A model generated the notes under the pieces. The model saw only the letters and a list, made by a program, of their open reading frames with translations. It was not told the DNA's origin and searched no databases. Position numbers and translations under genes: made by a program. From Hyphomicrobiales bacterium (GTDB lineage Bacteria; Pseudomonadota; Alphaproteobacteria; Rhizobiales; Xanthobacteraceae), in NCBI GenBank assembly GCA_016210825.1, contig JACQTM010000159.1:1-22902 (forward strand): DNA of 22,902 nucleotides. The letters run 5' to 3'. Positions 16,149 through 22,478 of this stretch are shown here, one piece after another (position 1 is the first letter of the stretch; every line of letters starts with the position of its first letter).

Positions 16149-17566
16149 GCGGCAGCCTCAAGCTGTGAAGCGTTGGCCGCTTTCCACGGCAATGAGCGCG
16201 CGACGACGTCACCAATGACAAGCAGTGCGGGACCTTCGCTAACGGACGCCGCTATCGCCGAAAGGTTGGCGAGCGTTCCGACAGCGGCTCGGGAATCCGG
16301 GCGCGTCCCGCGCGCCAGCACCGCTGCGGGTGTCTTTGGATTGCGGCCAGCCGCGATCAGACCCGCCTGAACGGCGGCTGCCGAGGACAACCCCATATAG
16401 ACGACGACGGTCGTCAACGGATCGGCGAGCCCAGACCAGTCGACGTCCTTCTTCTCGTCGGCAACGCTAGCGGAAATAAAACACACGCGCGAAGCTTCAT
16501 TGCGTAACGTCAGCGGAAGTCCCGATTCGGCCGCGCAGCCGAGCGCCGCCGTAATGCCCGGCACGATCATGACGGGAATGCCGGCATGCTGCAGGTATTC
16601 GAGCTCCTCGCCGCCGCGGCCGAATATGAATGGGTCACCACCCTTCAAGCGAACAACGCAGCGTCTGGATTTTGCAGCGGCAGCTAGCCGCTGATTAATT
16701 TCGTACTGGGCCATTCCAGGTTGACCCTTGCGCTTACCTACGAAAACTTGTTCTGCATCGCGGCGCGCGCGGGAGAGGATGTCGGAATTCACCAACTCGT
16801 CATAGAAGATCACGTCGGCGGATTGCAGCACGTTTAGCGCGCGCAATGTGAGGAGATCGGGATCGCCGGGCCCCGCGCCGACAAGATGTACAACACCTCG
16901 TTCATCGTCGCGGGATTTATCGGCGGCTTCGATGGAACGATGTAAGGCGATTTCCGCTTCCGCCGTGCGACCCGATAAAAACGCTGCACCCACCGGACCA
17001 TCGATTATTTTTTCCCAGAAACGGCGAACTGAAAATCTGGGTGTGCGAACATTAGCAAGACGCTCGCGGTTGCGGCGCATCAACGCGGCGAATTCGCCAA
17101 TGCGCGACGGCAGGATCGCTTCGATCTTCTCGCGCAGACGGCGCGCGAGAACCGGTGAAGCGCCCCCGGTTCCAATTGCAACGACGACGTCGCCACGATC
17201 GACGACCGCCGGAAAAATGAAGGTGGAAAGATCGGGACGATCGACAACATTGACCGGAATGTTCAATGACCGAGCGCGGGCGGCGACACGCTCATCGAGT
17301 TCCTTGCCTGCTGCGGAAACAACGGCGAGCGCGCCGGCGAGATCGGTTTCGAGCGGTTCCTTGATGGTGACGTCAATTCGCCCCGCGTAATTTTTCGCGA
17401 GCATGATATCCCCGGCATGCCCGGCAATGTCGGCGTCCTGCGAAAACCACCGGACATCCGCGCCCGCTGCACGCAGCAGGCGCAGCTTCGCGATGGCCGC
17501 CGAGCCGGACCCAACAAGGACGGCGCTACCCGATGAAAGACTCAAGAACAGCGGCAGGAAACGCAT
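16145..17566 (-). CDS. cysG: Siroheme synthase, multifunctional
   Basis: With the ATG at 17566 the protein has 473 residues; the frame is open 61 codons further upstream but that part overlaps the divergent ferredoxin gene and lacks homology. GGAG lies 10 nt before the chosen start. Residues 1 to about 200 form the precorrin-2 dehydrogenase/ferrochelatase half (VLVGSGSAAIAKLRLL binds NAD; AIGTGGASPVLARRLREKIE). From about 225 on is the uroporphyrinogen-III C-methyltransferase half (VHLVGAGPGDPDLLTLRAL, RLKGGDPFIFGRGGEE, PGITAALGCAAESGLPLT). It turns uroporphyrinogen III into siroheme, the cofactor of the CysI encoded in the same operon. It is the first gene of the operon and is divergent from a ferredoxin with about 107 nt between starts. 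Confidence 0.93.
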   Translation of the reverse strand: MRFLPLFLSLSSGSAVLVGSGSAAIAKLRLLRAAGADVRWFSQDADIAGHAGDIMLAKNYAGRIDVTIKEPLETDLAGALAVVSAAGKELDERVAARARSLNIPVNVVDRPDLSTFIFPAVVDRGDVVVAIGTGGASPVLARRLREKIEAILPSRIGEFAALMRRNRERLANVRTPRFSVRRFWEKIIDGPVGAAFLSGRTAEAEIALHRSIEAADKSRDDERGVVHLVGAGPGDPDLLTLRALNVLQSADVIFYDELVNSDILSRARRDAEQVFVGKRKGQPGMAQYEINQRLAAAAKSRRCVVRLKGGDPFIFGRGGEELEYLQHAGIPVMIVPGITAALGCAAESGLPLTLRNEASRVCFISASVADEKKDVDWSGLADPLTTVVVYMGLSSAAAVQAGLIAAGRNPKTPAAVLARGTRPDSRAAVGTLANLSAIAASVSEGPALLVIGDVVARSLPWKAANASQLEAAA

Positions 17567-17673
17567 CGCGCAATTTCTCCGGTTGACGGGAATTCTTTTC
17601 CATTTAAAACCCAAATTCGCGTTCTGAATAGAAAAATCTTCTACTACGAGCGGCTCGGAATTTGGAATGTCAA

Positions 17674-18027
17674 ATGTCTGAACGGGTGGAAAACGAGACG
17701 ATTCTTTTCGTGGTCGATCATGACGGCCAGGAACACGCACTTCCGGCACTGGAAGGCTGGCGCGTGATGGAAGTGATTCGCGATTGGGGCATCGACCTCA
17801 AAGCGACATGCGGCGGCGCCTGCGCTTGCGCAACATGCCATGTTTATGTCGACGAGCGCTGGATCGGGCAACTTGAACCGCCGAGCGAGGAAGAAATCGG
17901 CCGTCTCGATGAGGCGCCCGCCGTCGAGCGTACGTCGCGCCTTTGTTGCCAAATTCTCGTATCGTCAAGGACGGACGGCCTGCGCGTGCGGCTTGCGCCA
18001 GGCTCCGAAACGGATCGTTGTTCCTGA
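17674..18027 (+). CDS. [2Fe-2S] ferredoxin, adrenodoxin/putidaredoxin type
   Basis: The ATG at 17674 gives 117 residues, with GGA 7-9 nt upstream; a TTG at 17662 is possible but unlikely. The cluster motif is C-x5-C-x2-C in ATCGGACACATCHVYV plus a fourth cysteine in the SRLCCQI stretch, the spacing of ISC-type and P450-partner ferredoxins. The protein is soluble, acidic in its second half (PPSEEEIGRLDEAP), and complete. It stands divergent to cysG, sharing a 107-nt intergenic region. No ferredoxin reductase or P450 is near it. It might feed electrons to the CysI, which lacks a CysJ partner, but siroheme reductases usually use plant-type or flavodoxin donors, so that is only a guess. Confidence 0.88.
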   Translation: MSERVENETILFVVDHDGQEHALPALEGWRVMEVIRDWGIDLKATCGGACACATCHVYVDERWIGQLEPPSEEEIGRLDEAPAVERTSRLCCQILVSSRTDGLRVRLAPGSETDRCS

Positions 18028-18781
18028 TCCGCGCCACGGGCTGATCGCGCATGGTACGCTGTCGCAATGCGCAAAATATTATTTCGCAAGACAAACGGCG
18101 ATACGCCAAATCTCCGAGGCGATTTTTTCACCTCTCGCCGCGCTTCACAATGCATTTGTTTTTTCAGGCAGCCGCTATGGAACTATCGTCTTTACTTCCC
18201 ATAGGCTGTTGACACACACAGAACACACGGTGGCGAATTTAAACAATCCAATCGTTCACGGTTGGATCGCGGGATTTGATGGAGCAGCTTGCGCCGCGTC
18301 AAAAATGCTAAAGCGCCACGAAGCGTCTTCGTGGGCTCCTTGTTGATGGAGACGAACCCATGACGTTTTGTTTTATGTGTCAGCCAGATTCAGTCCCCCA
18401 AGAGCTTCCTGCTCTATCGCCTGGCGTCAGCTGCGATAGGTGCGCGTTGAGCACATGCGCCGATCGCAAGCTTCTTTATTTTTCTGACACCGTCACAGGA
18501 AACACCGGCCGAAGCCGAGGCCTGATCCTCAAGTCTGGGACAGATCAATCGAGGCGACCATGGCCGATCAATCAATCGCCGGGACAGCACCCGCGGGCAC
18601 ACATGCCGGGTGACGCGCATGGGAGCCGTGCGCAAAGCGTCAGCGTTGATGGACTCCCGGCACGATGACGATACCGAAGATGCTTAAACGCGCGGCGCCG
18701 AGGTTACAACGAAGAGTCCCCTGACTAAATCTCACTCATTGCTTTGGTCCGCCCCTTTCCGCAAACGAGACAAAGCTAAAC
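18028..18781. other. Gene-poor 750-nt stretch with a hairpin
   Basis: No recognised gene lies here. A GGATC/GATCC stem overlaps the ferredoxin stop (18011-18031). A perfect 8-bp stem CCACGAAG-CGT-CTTCGTGG is at 18316-18334. Right after it, CTCC at 18336-18339 can pair with GGAG at 18348-18351, the ribosome-binding site of the reading frame at 18360. The stretch 18538-18590 repeats GGGACAG and ATCAATCG. I saw no tRNA, and no known riboswitch core. Confidence 0.5.
18360..18668 (+). CDS. Hypothetical small cysteine-rich protein (uncertain)
   Basis: The frame has 102 codons and starts with MTFCFMCQPDS, then CDRCALSTC, giving five cysteines in the first 37 residues with two CxxC pairs. GGAG is 8 nt before the ATG, a good spacing. 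After about residue 50 the sequence is arginine/proline/glycine-rich without protein-like hydrophobic pattern, so the true product may be shorter or absent. I do not recognise a family. The 8-bp hairpin and the complementary CTCC just upstream could affect initiation. Confidence 0.22.
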   Translation: MTFCFMCQPDSVPQELPALSPGVSCDRCALSTCADRKLLYFSDTVTGNTGRSRGLILKSGTDQSRRPWPINQSPGQHPRAHMPGDAHGSRAQSVSVDGLPAR

Positions 18782-19804
18782 TCAATTCACCAACTTATGG
18801 CCAGTGATGCGCTCGAGATTTTTATAAAAGATTTTGTCGCTGCTTTCCTTGTCGAGGTTAAGTGCCTCGAGAATTCGTAGCGTCTCGCGCGGATACATCG
18901 TCCCGTTCTCGGGATCGAACGGGCAGTCTGAGGCGAACACAATTTTATCGGCAGGGAAGAACTCCAATCCGCATTTGGTCGCTGGCATGGCGCCGAAGAC
19001 CGCGGTATCGGCATAAAAGTCCTGCTTGAAATAGTCGAGCGGGCGCTTCTTCAAACTCTTTCGCAGCGAGACGTAGTCCTCGTCGGTCGTGCGCGAACCG
19101 AGCACGTCCCACCCCGGCCCAATGCGGCCTTCGAGCATCGGCACGATGCCGCCGAAGTGATGCGTGACGATCTTCAGGTTGGGATGGTTATCGATGATCT
19201 TAGAGAATACCAGTCTCGCCATCGCGGTCGCGGTTTCGTACGACCAGCCGAATGTCCACCAAATCTCGTACAACGACTTTTTTTCGACGATATAGTCCGG
19301 CATGTTCGCGCCGCGCGCGGGATGCATCCACACCGGTTTGCCGAGCTCGTTCATTTTCTTCCAGAATGGCAGGTATTGCGGCTGATCGAGCGGCTTTCCG
19401 GCGACGTTCGTGTAGATCTGCACGCCGAGCGCGCCGAGCTGGTTGATAGCACGGTCTGCCTCGGCGACCCCGGCGTCGGGCGCATCGAGCGATACCTGCG
19501 CCACCCATCCCGGAAAATGATCGTGCTCCTTCGCGCACAAATCGGCGAAGCCATCGTTGATCATGCGGATGAAGTCGTCGATCTGCGCCGGACTCTTGGC
19601 GAAGGTTTCCACAGGCGGCTGCGGGTAGGACAGGATTTGCGCGTAGTCCCGGTGTCCGTCGACGATCTTCTTGCGGACGTCGAGATTGTAGAGTGCCGGG
19701 ATCGCGCGAACGCGCTTGCCCATGTCTTTATATTCGCCGGCGACCTCGATCATCTTGTCGAAGAACTTTTTCGGAAAAAAGTGCGTGTAGGCATCGATTC
19801 GCAT
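18782..19804 (-). CDS. Amidohydrolase-2 family protein, ACMSD-like
   Basis: The 340-residue TIM-barrel protein has the amidohydrolase-2 pattern: MRIDAYTHFFP at the start, LGVQIYTNVAGKPLDQPQYLPFW, WMHPARGANMPDY (H161), NLKIVTHHFGG (H215, H216) and IVFASDCPFDPENG (D293). ACMSD has H-x-H at its N-terminus and gamma-resorcylate decarboxylase E-x-H; here the first position is Y6 (Y-T-H8), so one usual metal ligand is missing. The conserved tail residues otherwise suggest a working decarboxylase or hydrolase of a carboxylated aromatic or its ring-fission product. A strong GGAGG lies before the ATG at 19804. It stands alone, with an inverted repeat upstream. Only distantly like the other amidohydrolase at 12422, so not a recent duplicate. 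Substrate unknown. Confidence 0.85.
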   Translation of the reverse strand: MRIDAYTHFFPKKFFDKMIEVAGEYKDMGKRVRAIPALYNLDVRKKIVDGHRDYAQILSYPQPPVETFAKSPAQIDDFIRMINDGFADLCAKEHDHFPGWVAQVSLDAPDAGVAEADRAINQLGALGVQIYTNVAGKPLDQPQYLPFWKKMNELGKPVWMHPARGANMPDYIVEKKSLYEIWWTFGWSYETATAMARLVFSKIIDNHPNLKIVTHHFGGIVPMLEGRIGPGWDVLGSRTTDEDYVSLRKSLKKRPLDYFKQDFYADTAVFGAMPATKCGLEFFPADKIVFASDCPFDPENGTMYPRETLRILEALNLDKESSDKIFYKNLERITGHKLVN

Positions 19805-19844
19805 ATACGGTCCTCCACTTCAGCTCTGATGGTTGTCCGAATCG

Positions 19845-19875
19845 AGTGAGTGGCATTCATAGCGCAATACTCACT
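19845..19875. promoter_or_regulatory. Inverted repeat upstream of the second amidohydrolase
   Basis: AGTGAGT at 19845-19851 and ACTCACT at 19869-19875 form a perfect 7-bp inverted repeat with 17 nt between, 41-71 nt before the start codon. The place fits an operator for a dimeric regulator, which would not be the MarR site found at 919. No regulator gene is adjacent. Confidence 0.35.
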
Positions 19876-20033
19876 TCCAGTCTGCTTCACTTTGATGCGC
19901 GGTATTCTCAAAATCGCTCATTAAACTGATCGGAATTCATCGATGTGCAAACTGTCTCGGAAAAGAAGTCATAAGGCGGCCCTCTGCGCTAGTTCGCAGC
20001 GCCATTCGTTGCGCCGCAGCGCTTTCCGGATCA

Positions 20034-20231
20034 TGGCGGCTCACCAATGCGTTTTCAAAGAAAATCGAAAATCACGCGCTATCTGTTGCTCTATTCACGA
20101 CCTACTATAATTTCGATCGCATTCATAAAACGCTTCGAATGACCCCAGCGATGGCCGCTGGCGTCACTGACAAGCTTTGGGAGGTTAGTGATATTGTGCA
20201 AGTGCTTGAAAGTTGGGAGGGCTCGCAATGA
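20034..20231 (+). pseudogene. Transposase C-terminal remnant (IS1-like rhizobial family)
   Basis: In the frame ending at TGA 20229-20231 the translation reads RLTNAFSKKIENHALSVAL, then FTTYYNFDRIHKTLRMTPAM, then AAGVTDKLWEVSDIVQVLES. This is the well-known C-terminus of transposases often labelled IS1 family in Bradyrhizobium (TNAFSKK, YNF-RIHKTLR-TPAMAAGVTD-LW). The catalytic N-terminal two thirds is absent: upstream of about 20034 the similarity stops. It is therefore a fossil, a mark of past insertion or recombination. I saw no terminal inverted repeats. The last bases overlap the start of a small gene at 20228. Confidence 0.82.
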
Positions 20232-20455
20232 ACCAAAATGTCAGTTGGGCTTTCTTTAGCCTGTGCTGCCTTGTTGTTGCTACCTACGGCTTGAACCGAG
20301 GTTTGTATGTGGGGTCCGAAGTATTCCGCGACGGTACGACTTGGGGAAAAAAGTGTCGGTACATCTACGTGTCCGGGGTCACAGGTCGGGATAGTTGGTG
20401 GAGCACACAAGCCGACGCCGACAACGCCGCTTGTCCGCTCTTTGGGTCAAACTGA
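20228..20455 (+). CDS. Small membrane-anchored or secreted hypothetical protein
   Basis: The 75-residue protein starts at an ATG with GGGAGG 7 nt upstream, an excellent ribosome-binding site. Residues 7-22 (WAFFSLCCLVVATYGL) form one hydrophobic segment, an uncleaved anchor or signal sequence. The rest is a short polar domain with GLYVGSEVFRDGTTWGKKCR, a YIYVSGVTG strand, and C54-equivalent and C-terminal cysteines that could form a disulfide outside the cytoplasm. It resembles small proteins of unknown role seen in bradyrhizobia, but I cannot name a family. The start and Shine-Dalgarno lie within the transposase remnant, overlapping its stop, so its expression signals may have been acquired by the insertion. 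Confidence 0.6.
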   Translation: MNQNVSWAFFSLCCLVVATYGLNRGLYVGSEVFRDGTTWGKKCRYIYVSGVTGRDSWWSTQADADNAACPLFGSN

Positions 20456-20546
20456 CCCACTACCGCAACCCTGATTGAGTTTTGGGCATCGATATTTCCT
20501 GATATCGTCATGGTTCTCCCGCACAGTGGCTTTCCGGGACGATGCG

Positions 20547-21326
20547 ATGGATGCATTGGCAGTTTTCAGAGCTACCTTGACGATACCGGTGGCGATTGCA
20601 TTTCTTCCGATGTTACCGGCTGAGGGAAAAATCGCCTATGCCGCCGAGATCAAGATTTTGAGTGGCAACGGCGGAAGGGCGGCGGTAAGCGAGCTTTGTT
20701 CCCAGTTCGAGCGCGCGACGGGCCACAAGGTCATAATCCAGTTTGAGGTAAATGCTGAGTTGAAAAGAAAGATCGAAGCCGGGGAGGCATTCGACGTTGC
20801 CATTTTAAACCCGCCGGTGCTCGACGAATTGATTGGACAGGGCAAGATCGTTGCCGCTACCCGAGTGAACATTGGATCGGCCGGCCTTGGCGTCGCCGTG
20901 CGCTCAGGCGCGCCAAAGCCTGACATCAGTTCGGTGGAGGCGTTCAAACGCACATTGTCGAACGCAACATCCATCGCCTTTCCGGAAAAAGGCGCGAGTG
21001 GCGTCTATTTTGTCAGTCTCCTTGATCGCCTCGGCATTGCCGATGTCATGAAGCCGAAACTGAGACCGATGCCGGCGGAAGACACGGTCGAGATCGTTGC
21101 CAGGGGCGAAGTTGAAATGGTCGTAGTGATTGCGTCGCGAATTGTTGATGTACCCGGCGTCGATCCAGCCGGCCTGCTCCCATCGGAATTGCAAACAACA
21201 ATCGGGATCGCTGCGGGGCTAAGCAGCAATGCCGGCGAGCCGGAGGCCGCCAAGGCGTTGGTTCGTTTTTTGGGCGCGCCGGCTGCCGCGTCCGTCCTCA
21301 AAGCAAAGGGAATTAATCCGCACTAA
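20547..21326 (+). CDS. ModA-like periplasmic substrate-binding protein (orphan)
   Basis: With the ATG at 20547 the protein has 259 residues. Residues 1 to about 33 form a signal peptide (hydrophobic TIPVAIAFLPML, likely cleavage after AYAA). The mature part is a type-2 periplasmic binding fold of the ModA-like kind: EIKILSGNGGRAAVSELCSQ, FDVAILNPPVLDELIGQGKI, GAGLGVAV-like strand and ATSIAFPEKGASGVYFVSLL. ModA binds molybdate or tungstate for an ABC importer. No modB or modC genes are near. The N-terminal binding residues usually seen in true ModA (an early serine and alanine in a TxAS loop) are replaced by SGNGG, so the ligand may not be molybdate. Presence near a molybdenum enzyme is suggestive, but the genes are 12 kb apart. 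Confidence 0.78.
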   Translation: MDALAVFRATLTIPVAIAFLPMLPAEGKIAYAAEIKILSGNGGRAAVSELCSQFERATGHKVIIQFEVNAELKRKIEAGEAFDVAILNPPVLDELIGQGKIVAATRVNIGSAGLGVAVRSGAPKPDISSVEAFKRTLSNATSIAFPEKGASGVYFVSLLDRLGIADVMKPKLRPMPAEDTVEIVARGEVEMVVVIASRIVDVPGVDPAGLLPSELQTTIGIAAGLSSNAGEPEAAKALVRFLGAPAAASVLKAKGINPH

Positions 21327-21498
21327 GGCAATCAACATCACCGTGTGCGCCGAATATGCCCATTCGACAGCTGCATTGCTCATGTCAATCATGATGGCTC
21401 CAGTCGGAGCATTGCTGTTCGGCTAGAGCCACCACACCAGACACCTCAGTCCAAGTGCCTAGCAACAATCTGGCTACATCAATTTGATGCGGCATTAT

Positions 21499-21512
21499 TT
21501 AATCTGGATCAA
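21499..21512. promoter_or_regulatory. FNR/FixK-like box
   Basis: TTAATCTGGATCAA differs from the FNR/FixK consensus TTGAT-N4-ATCAA at one base (G to A in the third position), and CTGG is a common centre in bradyrhizobial FixK sites. It is 72 nt before an ATG (21571) with AGGAG upstream and 130 nt before the decayed protease. It would make transcription start near 21547 under low oxygen. Confidence 0.55.
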
Positions 21513-21570
21513 AATTTCTCGGAAAAATGCATCCTTGCGTTTGATTTTAAAAACCAGGAGATAGCCGGCG

Positions 21571-21606
21571 ATGACCGGAAAATTCCATTACGACGGGAGA
21601 TCTTGA
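21571..21606 (+). CDS. Eleven-codon reading frame after the FixK-like box
   Basis: ATG at 21571 with AGGAG at 21556-21560 opens MTGKFHYDGRS and ends at TGA 21604-21606. It could be the 5' stump of a lost gene once driven by the FixK-like box, or a leader peptide. I do not recognise it. Confidence 0.2.
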   Translation: MTGKFHYDGRS

Positions 21607-21635
21607 CCGGTTCAGTAGTGGTGAAAAGGCCAAGT

Positions 21636-21980
21636 ATGACCGCTGCAGTCAATATTCCATTCGCCGTCGTCCTCTTCTCCTCTCTCCTCATTATGATCGG
21701 TCGAACCCGACCGCGCGCTTATGACGCGGCTATTAGCCGCTTTCGTAACGCCTGACGCAGCCCTAGTCGGCGGCGCGCCGGCTGAAGGACCGGCAACGGC
21801 GATACCGGCAGGCTTGTCTTTCAGGACAAGGGAGGAAGTCTTGTCGTTATCGGCGTCATTAGTCTCGCAACCAGCGCAAGCAATGAAGATGGTTGCGGCG
21901 GCCTTACCATCGTGACGCCGCTTGTGCGCTACCGCGATTGGATCGTGCAGACGGTGCGGAAGCTCGATAGCAATCTTTAG
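21636..21980 (+). pseudogene. Decayed trypsin-like serine protease
   Basis: Three pieces of a secreted S1 protease seem to remain. A frame from ATG 21636 has a signal-like segment (NIPFAVVLFSSLLIMIG) and stops at 21753. In the next frame LVGGAPAEG near 21765 resembles the IVGG activation site. Back in the first frame, from 21786 to the stop at 21978-21980, GNGDTGRLVFQDKGG matches the GDSGGPL region, followed by LVVIGVISLA, a lone CGGLTIVTPLVRYRDWIVQTV, which is the usual end of the trypsin domain. The active-site serine is changed (GDS to GDT), the histidine and aspartate regions are missing, and stops (21753, 21783) interrupt it. It is thus a deleted and frameshifted fossil. Confidence 0.6.
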
Positions 21981-22210
21981 CTCCATGAACACATGGAGCG
22001 GATTTCCGCATTGGACTCAAAAGCGGCCTTAGTTTTGTGGCACCGCATGTCGCAGAAGTGCCCCTGACATTCCGAATAAGCGCGAAGTTGATAAGCAGTG
22101 CTCAATTATTGTAACAAATATGCTGAATCATTGCGCGCCAGGAGGGGTCAAGTTGGGCAATGCCTTACTGATGCAGCCCATAGACCGCTCCCAGCGTGCT
22201 GTCCGTGTAA

Positions 22211-22327
22211 GACCGCTACGCTGGAGCCCGGACAAGTGCAGCAGCGGTCACCGCGGCAATTATCGTCGGTGGTGTCATTGGACCTCCGCATTTGCACCAT
22301 GGGCCAACGCAACTTGCTATGCGTTGA
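22211..22327 (+). pseudogene. Possible remnant of a glycine-zipper small protein
   Basis: Between stops at 22208 and 22325 one frame reads TSAAAVTAAIIVGGVIGPPH with histidines after it, an alanine/valine/glycine pattern of small exported proteins of bradyrhizobia. It has no start codon in frame at its beginning. It may simply be a chance frame. Confidence 0.2.
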
Positions 22328-22381
22328 CTTCAAAACTTTGATCCTAAGAATCTTTCTCGTCAAGCGGCCAGCTCGTGGCTT

Positions 22382-22395
22382 TTGATCTGCCGCAA
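22382..22395. promoter_or_regulatory. FixK-type box before the YbaK-like gene
   Basis: TTGATCTGCCGCAA fits the bradyrhizobial FixK2 pattern TTG(A/C)-N6-(T/G)CAA. Its centre is about 90 nt before the start codon at 22479. An AT-rich -10-like TTAATTAATA (22418-22427) lies at the distance expected for a class II site, with transcription starting near 22430. It would induce the gene under low oxygen. Confidence 0.6.
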
Positions 22396-22478
22396 TGCAA
22401 ATTTTCGGGTGTTTGCCTTAATTAATAAAATTGGATCCGACCACGCGAATGCTTCGCATTCTTGAGGGAGGACATATT

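Larger units (their letters stand above)
21327..22478. other. 1150-nt stretch with decayed genes and FixK-like boxes
   Basis: No intact recognisable gene is seen. It contains an FNR/FixK-like box (21499-21512), an 11-codon reading frame with a Shine-Dalgarno (21571-21606), a decayed trypsin-like gene (about 21636-21980), a short hydrophobic alanine/glycine/valine-rich frame (22211-22327) that may be another remnant, and a second FixK-like box (22382-22395) before the next gene. Confidence 0.6.

Noticed and set aside
18400..18700. A riboswitch (cobalamin, TPP, glycine or molybdenum-cofactor type) in the long intergenic region
   Set aside because: None of the conserved core sequences I know could be found.
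21612..21992. A 126-codon minus-strand frame
   Set aside because: It is antisense to the protease-like remnant, with low-complexity composition and no domain.
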